In this document: positions 4,244 to 6,416 of the stretch, piece after piece | Position numbering within the stretch: the first letter of the stretch is position 1 | Layout: every line of letters starts with the position of its first letter | Assembly: GCA_005877535.1 (NCBI GenBank) | Contig: VBOM01000185.1 | Span: 1 to 6,416, forward strand | From: Nitrospirota bacterium | GTDB lineage: Bacteria > Nitrospirota > Nitrospiria > Nitrospirales > Nitrospiraceae | DNA length: 6,416 nt | Direction: 5' to 3' | Notes under the pieces: generated by a model | Database searches by the model: none | Told to the model about the DNA's origin: nothing | What the model saw: the letters and a program-made list of their open reading frames with translations, nothing else | Translations under genes and position numbers: made by a program

Positions 4244-6103
4244 ATGGATGAACCGGGGACAGACGACGGCGCACTGCCGCTTGCACCAGCCATTGAGCCG
4301 GCCAATCCGGAGTTGGCATCCGTCAAGCGAGTCCTCACACTCTTGGACAAGACAGCCAAGTCTAGGAGGACGTACGGGGCAGCGAACCCCGTGGCGCAGA
4401 AGTTCTTCCAAGAGTTGTTCGAGAGCCTCACCGCTCACCTCGCCACCTACTCCAAATTGGCGTTTCTTATTCAACGATCCGAGCTGTACTTCAACGGGGA
4501 AATCGTCTACCGATCCGAGCAGGATTCGAGTAATGAAAGCGTCGCGTTCAAGCTCTATGCGGATGGCATACGGGAACTCGCATTCCTCGAAAGTCTTGCT
4601 GCTGAAGATCTATCCTTTTTGCTTGATTCACTTTGGGGCAGCCTTGATTCTAAGGAAGAGGATGAAGACATTGTGACTCGTCTATGGGGCAAGAACCTCT
4701 CCGCCATCACCTTAGTCACCGCCGAAGAAGTCGCCAAAGCCTCGACCGCTGGGGAAACCTTCGAACTGCCTACTGCCGAGGTGATGAAAGCACCAGAAAC
4801 GAGCTTGCGGGACCTGCTGGATCGGGAGCAGACCCTATACAAGAAGGGAGCAGGGACAGGGTTTGAGGGAGGTGGTGGTTCAGAGGGAGGTGGTGGCTCA
4901 GAGGCCGGTGAGGGCGGACCACCAACCGGAAAGGGAACCGGACGGGGAACCATCAGACAAAGTGGTCGATTCCAGTCTGGTCACGTGGGCTACGAGGTCT
5001 CTGACGAGGAGTTAGCCGAACTGACGAAGGAGATCGAGGCTGAGAGCGTCAGAGATCACACGACATACCTATTGGATATGCTCACCGCGATCCTGGCGTC
5101 GGAAAAATCTCCTGTGATCCTGACCAAGTTGTTCGACCTCTGGGGAAACGTCCTCGACTCATTGAGCGCCCAGGGCAAATGGATCGTGTTAGACAGCGTA
5201 CTTGGACTGTTACACGTCACGGCTGAGGTCAGACCGGACCTCGGCGACGAACACAAGAAACAACTGGCGGCCCTGCTCGACAACCTTGGTCGACCTGAAC
5301 GGATAAAGATGATCGAGACCTATTTGAACAAGCTACCCGACGCAACCACAGAAGGATTGCCCGCAATTCTGCTGTCGATGACGCCCTCAGCCGTTTCTGC
5401 CTTGTGCACCCTCTTGGCAAATCTGGAGGCGCCAGCCCATCAGGCGGTCGTGGCTGAGGCACTCGAGACACTCGCGAAGGATCAGCCGGAACACGTGCTC
5501 CGGGGTTTGTCAGACCGCCGCCCCCGCTATGTTAAGAACCTTCTCGCGATCCTTCTCAAATGGAACAACCCCCGATTTGTAGATGCCGTTGAAAAGCTGG
5601 TGCGCTATCCGGATATTCAGGTACGGAAGGAAGTCGTGCGAGCGATCGGGATATTCCGTCCCAACGGGAACGGGATGAAACTCATCGCGTTCTTGAATGA
5701 TACGGAGGAGTCGATTCGGTATGCGGCACTCAAGTTGCTCATGACCGGTCAATATAAGGCTCCTTACTCCGCCTGGTCACCCCTCGTATCGGCGGACGCA
5801 TTCATGGATCGAGCCCTCGGTGAGAAACGTGCGGTGTTTCAGGCGATGCGCACCACTAGTAGCGACGAGGCCATTCCGTTCTTTGAAAGTTTGATCACCG
5901 AGCGGTCCTGGACCAATCGGAAGAAGAAGGAGGAGATCGCCGCCCTCGCCGCTGAGACATTGGGGAAATTGCCCACACCTGCCTCACTGGCCACCCTTGA
6001 GCTGGGTCAGAAAAAAGGCGCGGCCTCCGTAAGGCAAGCCTGTACCGCGGCGCTTGCCCAGGCCCAACGACAGCAGCATCTCAAGCAGGCTGCATCATCG
6101 TGA
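4244..6103 (+). CDS. HEAT-like helical repeat protein with Gly-Ser linker
   Basis: This 619-residue, probably cytoplasmic protein has no signal peptide, membrane segment or catalytic motif I can recognise. Three parts are visible. An N-terminal alpha/beta-looking domain (about 24-165) includes KSRRTY...N (39-48) and SELYFNGEIVY (79-89). A low-complexity linker (about 170-245) contains EGGGGSEGGGGSEAGEGG (208-225) and a Thr/Gly/Arg-rich run. A long all-helical C-terminal part (about 245-615) has HEAT-like helix pairs, clearest at 440-470 (NNPRFVDAVEKLV, then DIQVRKEVVRAIG) and 472-505 (GMKLIAFL, then DTEESIRYAALKLL). HEAT solenoids are protein-binding scaffolds, so a docking or regulatory role is inferred. 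The N-terminal domain resembles the start of the next gene, whose GTG is 12 bp downstream with its ribosome site touching this stop, so the two are probably cotranscribed and may act together. Start choice is the ATG at 4244, which has only AGGA 14 nt away. The precise function is unknown. Confidence 0.85.
   Translation: MDEPGTDDGALPLAPAIEPANPELASVKRVLTLLDKTAKSRRTYGAANPVAQKFFQELFESLTAHLATYSKLAFLIQRSELYFNGEIVYRSEQDSSNESVAFKLYADGIRELAFLESLAAEDLSFLLDSLWGSLDSKEEDEDIVTRLWGKNLSAITLVTAEEVAKASTAGETFELPTAEVMKAPETSLRDLLDREQTLYKKGAGTGFEGGGGSEGGGGSEAGEGGPPTGKGTGRGTIRQSGRFQSGHVGYEVSDEELAELTKEIEAESVRDHTTYLLDMLTAILASEKSPVILTKLFDLWGNVLDSLSAQGKWIVLDSVLGLLHVTAEVRPDLGDEHKKQLAALLDNLGRPERIKMIETYLNKLPDATTEGLPAILLSMTPSAVSALCTLLANLEAPAHQAVVAEALETLAKDQPEHVLRGLSDRRPRYVKNLLAILLKWNNPRFVDAVEKLVRYPDIQVRKEVVRAIGIFRPNGNGMKLIAFLNDTEESIRYAALKLLMTGQYKAPYSAWSPLVSADAFMDRALGEKRAVFQAMRTTSSDEAIPFFESLITERSWTNRKKKEEIAALAAETLGKLPTPASLATLELGQKKGAASVRQACTAALAQAQRQQHLKQAASS
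4865..4900 (+). repeat. Two 18 bp tandem units encoding EGGGGS-EGGGGS
   Basis: GAGGGAGGTGGTGGTTCA (4865-4882) is followed directly by a copy differing at one base (GGC for GGT, 4883-4900). The repeat is in frame inside the HEAT-like gene and codes for two GGGGS blocks. The near identity suggests a recent duplication by slippage. Confidence 0.9.
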
Positions 6104-6107
6104 GGAG
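6102..6107 (+). promoter_or_regulatory. Shine-Dalgarno sequence of the last gene
   Basis: GAGGAG overlaps the TGA of the HEAT-like gene and lies 8 nt before GTG at 6116. It supports the GTG start and tight cotranscription of the two genes. Confidence 0.7.
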
Positions 6108-6115
6108 TCTTTACC

Positions 6116-6416
6116 GTGAGTGACATCAAGATCAAAGAGGCCCCGGTCGAGGATGAACAGGCCCAGCCGATCCTAACCCACGAAAAGTCCCTGTCTCAGA
6201 AAATCGCCCACGGATCGGAGGCCGGGGACATCCTTGACCAACAGATGGTCATGCTGGGCATTCAGCTGGTCACACAGTTGAATGTTTTGCTAAAGACCTC
6301 CCGAATCTATGAGCGTACCAACGCAGCCCTGGACAGACCCGTCGAGGCGATGCTGACCTTGATTAAGACGATGGCACATGACCAGCCGATCACACTCCGC
6401 CTGCAGAACGATTTCT
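6116..6416 (+). CDS. N-terminal part of a protein sharing a domain with the HEAT-like protein (partial)
   Basis: The frame opens with GTG (MSDIKIKEAP) and stays open for 100 codons to the window end. After an acidic, probably flexible tail of about 40 residues comes a helical region, LVTQLNVLLKTSRIYERTNAALDRPV (51-76), then MLTLIKTM and a strand-like ITLRLQNDF (92-100). The pattern K-[ST]-x-R-x-Y-x-x-x-N (60-69) matches residues 39-48 of the HEAT-like protein without gaps, and the strand falls at a similar distance. From memory, similar N-termini (LLKT-R-Y...N, then a strand and NG) precede HD or HD-GYP phosphohydrolase domains in Nitrospirota and deltaproteobacteria. That would make this a possible cyclic-di-GMP or nucleotide signalling protein, but no HD motif is in view, so the function is a guess. 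Codon usage looks like that of the preceding gene. Confidence 0.75.
   Translation, partial: MSDIKIKEAPVEDEQAQPILTHEKSLSQKIAHGSEAGDILDQQMVMLGIQLVTQLNVLLKTSRIYERTNAALDRPVEAMLTLIKTMAHDQPITLRLQNDF

Noticed and set aside
4189..4474. Minus-strand ORFs of about 80 codons over the start of the HEAT-like gene
   Set aside because: They are antisense to the conserved N-terminal domain and overlap each other in different frames, with no motif or supporting signals.

Overview
The window looks like chromosomal DNA from a moderately GC-rich Gram-negative-type bacterium. Nitrospira or a close relative in the Nitrospirota is my best guess. That rests on the long GC-rich palindromic repeat after gnd, whose ends (AGGATGCTGAAAAAG...CTTTTTGAGCATCCT) and interior wording resemble repeats I remember from Nitrospira genomes, and on the gene content. 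No rRNA, tRNA, CRISPR array, transposase or phage gene is visible, so the assignment is an inference.

Left part (1-3107): the last 41 codons of an unrecognised upstream gene are followed by two plus-strand genes of the oxidative pentose phosphate pathway. These are a short-form 6-phosphogluconate dehydrogenase (gnd, 276-1169) and glucose-6-phosphate dehydrogenase (zwf, 1563-3107). Zwf makes 6-phosphogluconolactone and Gnd decarboxylates 6-phosphogluconate to ribulose 5-phosphate. The lactonase that links them is not recognisable here. The 393 bp between the two genes is mostly a 301 bp inverted-repeat element (1170-1470) that begins one base after the gnd stop codon. A perfect 16 bp palindrome lies over its right edge.

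Middle part (3117-4085): two minus-strand genes converge on zwf with only 9 bp between the stop codons. Transcribed right to left, they are an SGNH/GDSL-type hydrolase and, 15 bp downstream, a thioredoxin-fold protein with a CGNC active site in place of CGPC. They look like a two-gene operon.

Right part (4086-6416): a divergent intergenic region holds a 37-codon ORF with a good Shine-Dalgarno sequence. It ends 5 bp before a 619-residue helical-repeat (HEAT-like) protein that carries a natural EGGGGS-EGGGGS linker. The next gene starts 12 bp further on with GTG and runs off the window. Its N-terminal region appears related to the N-terminal domain of the HEAT-like protein. This leader ORF, HEAT-like protein and paralogous-N-terminus protein are the least explained part of the window and the best candidate for an undescribed system. 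Nothing in the visible sequence fixes its function.
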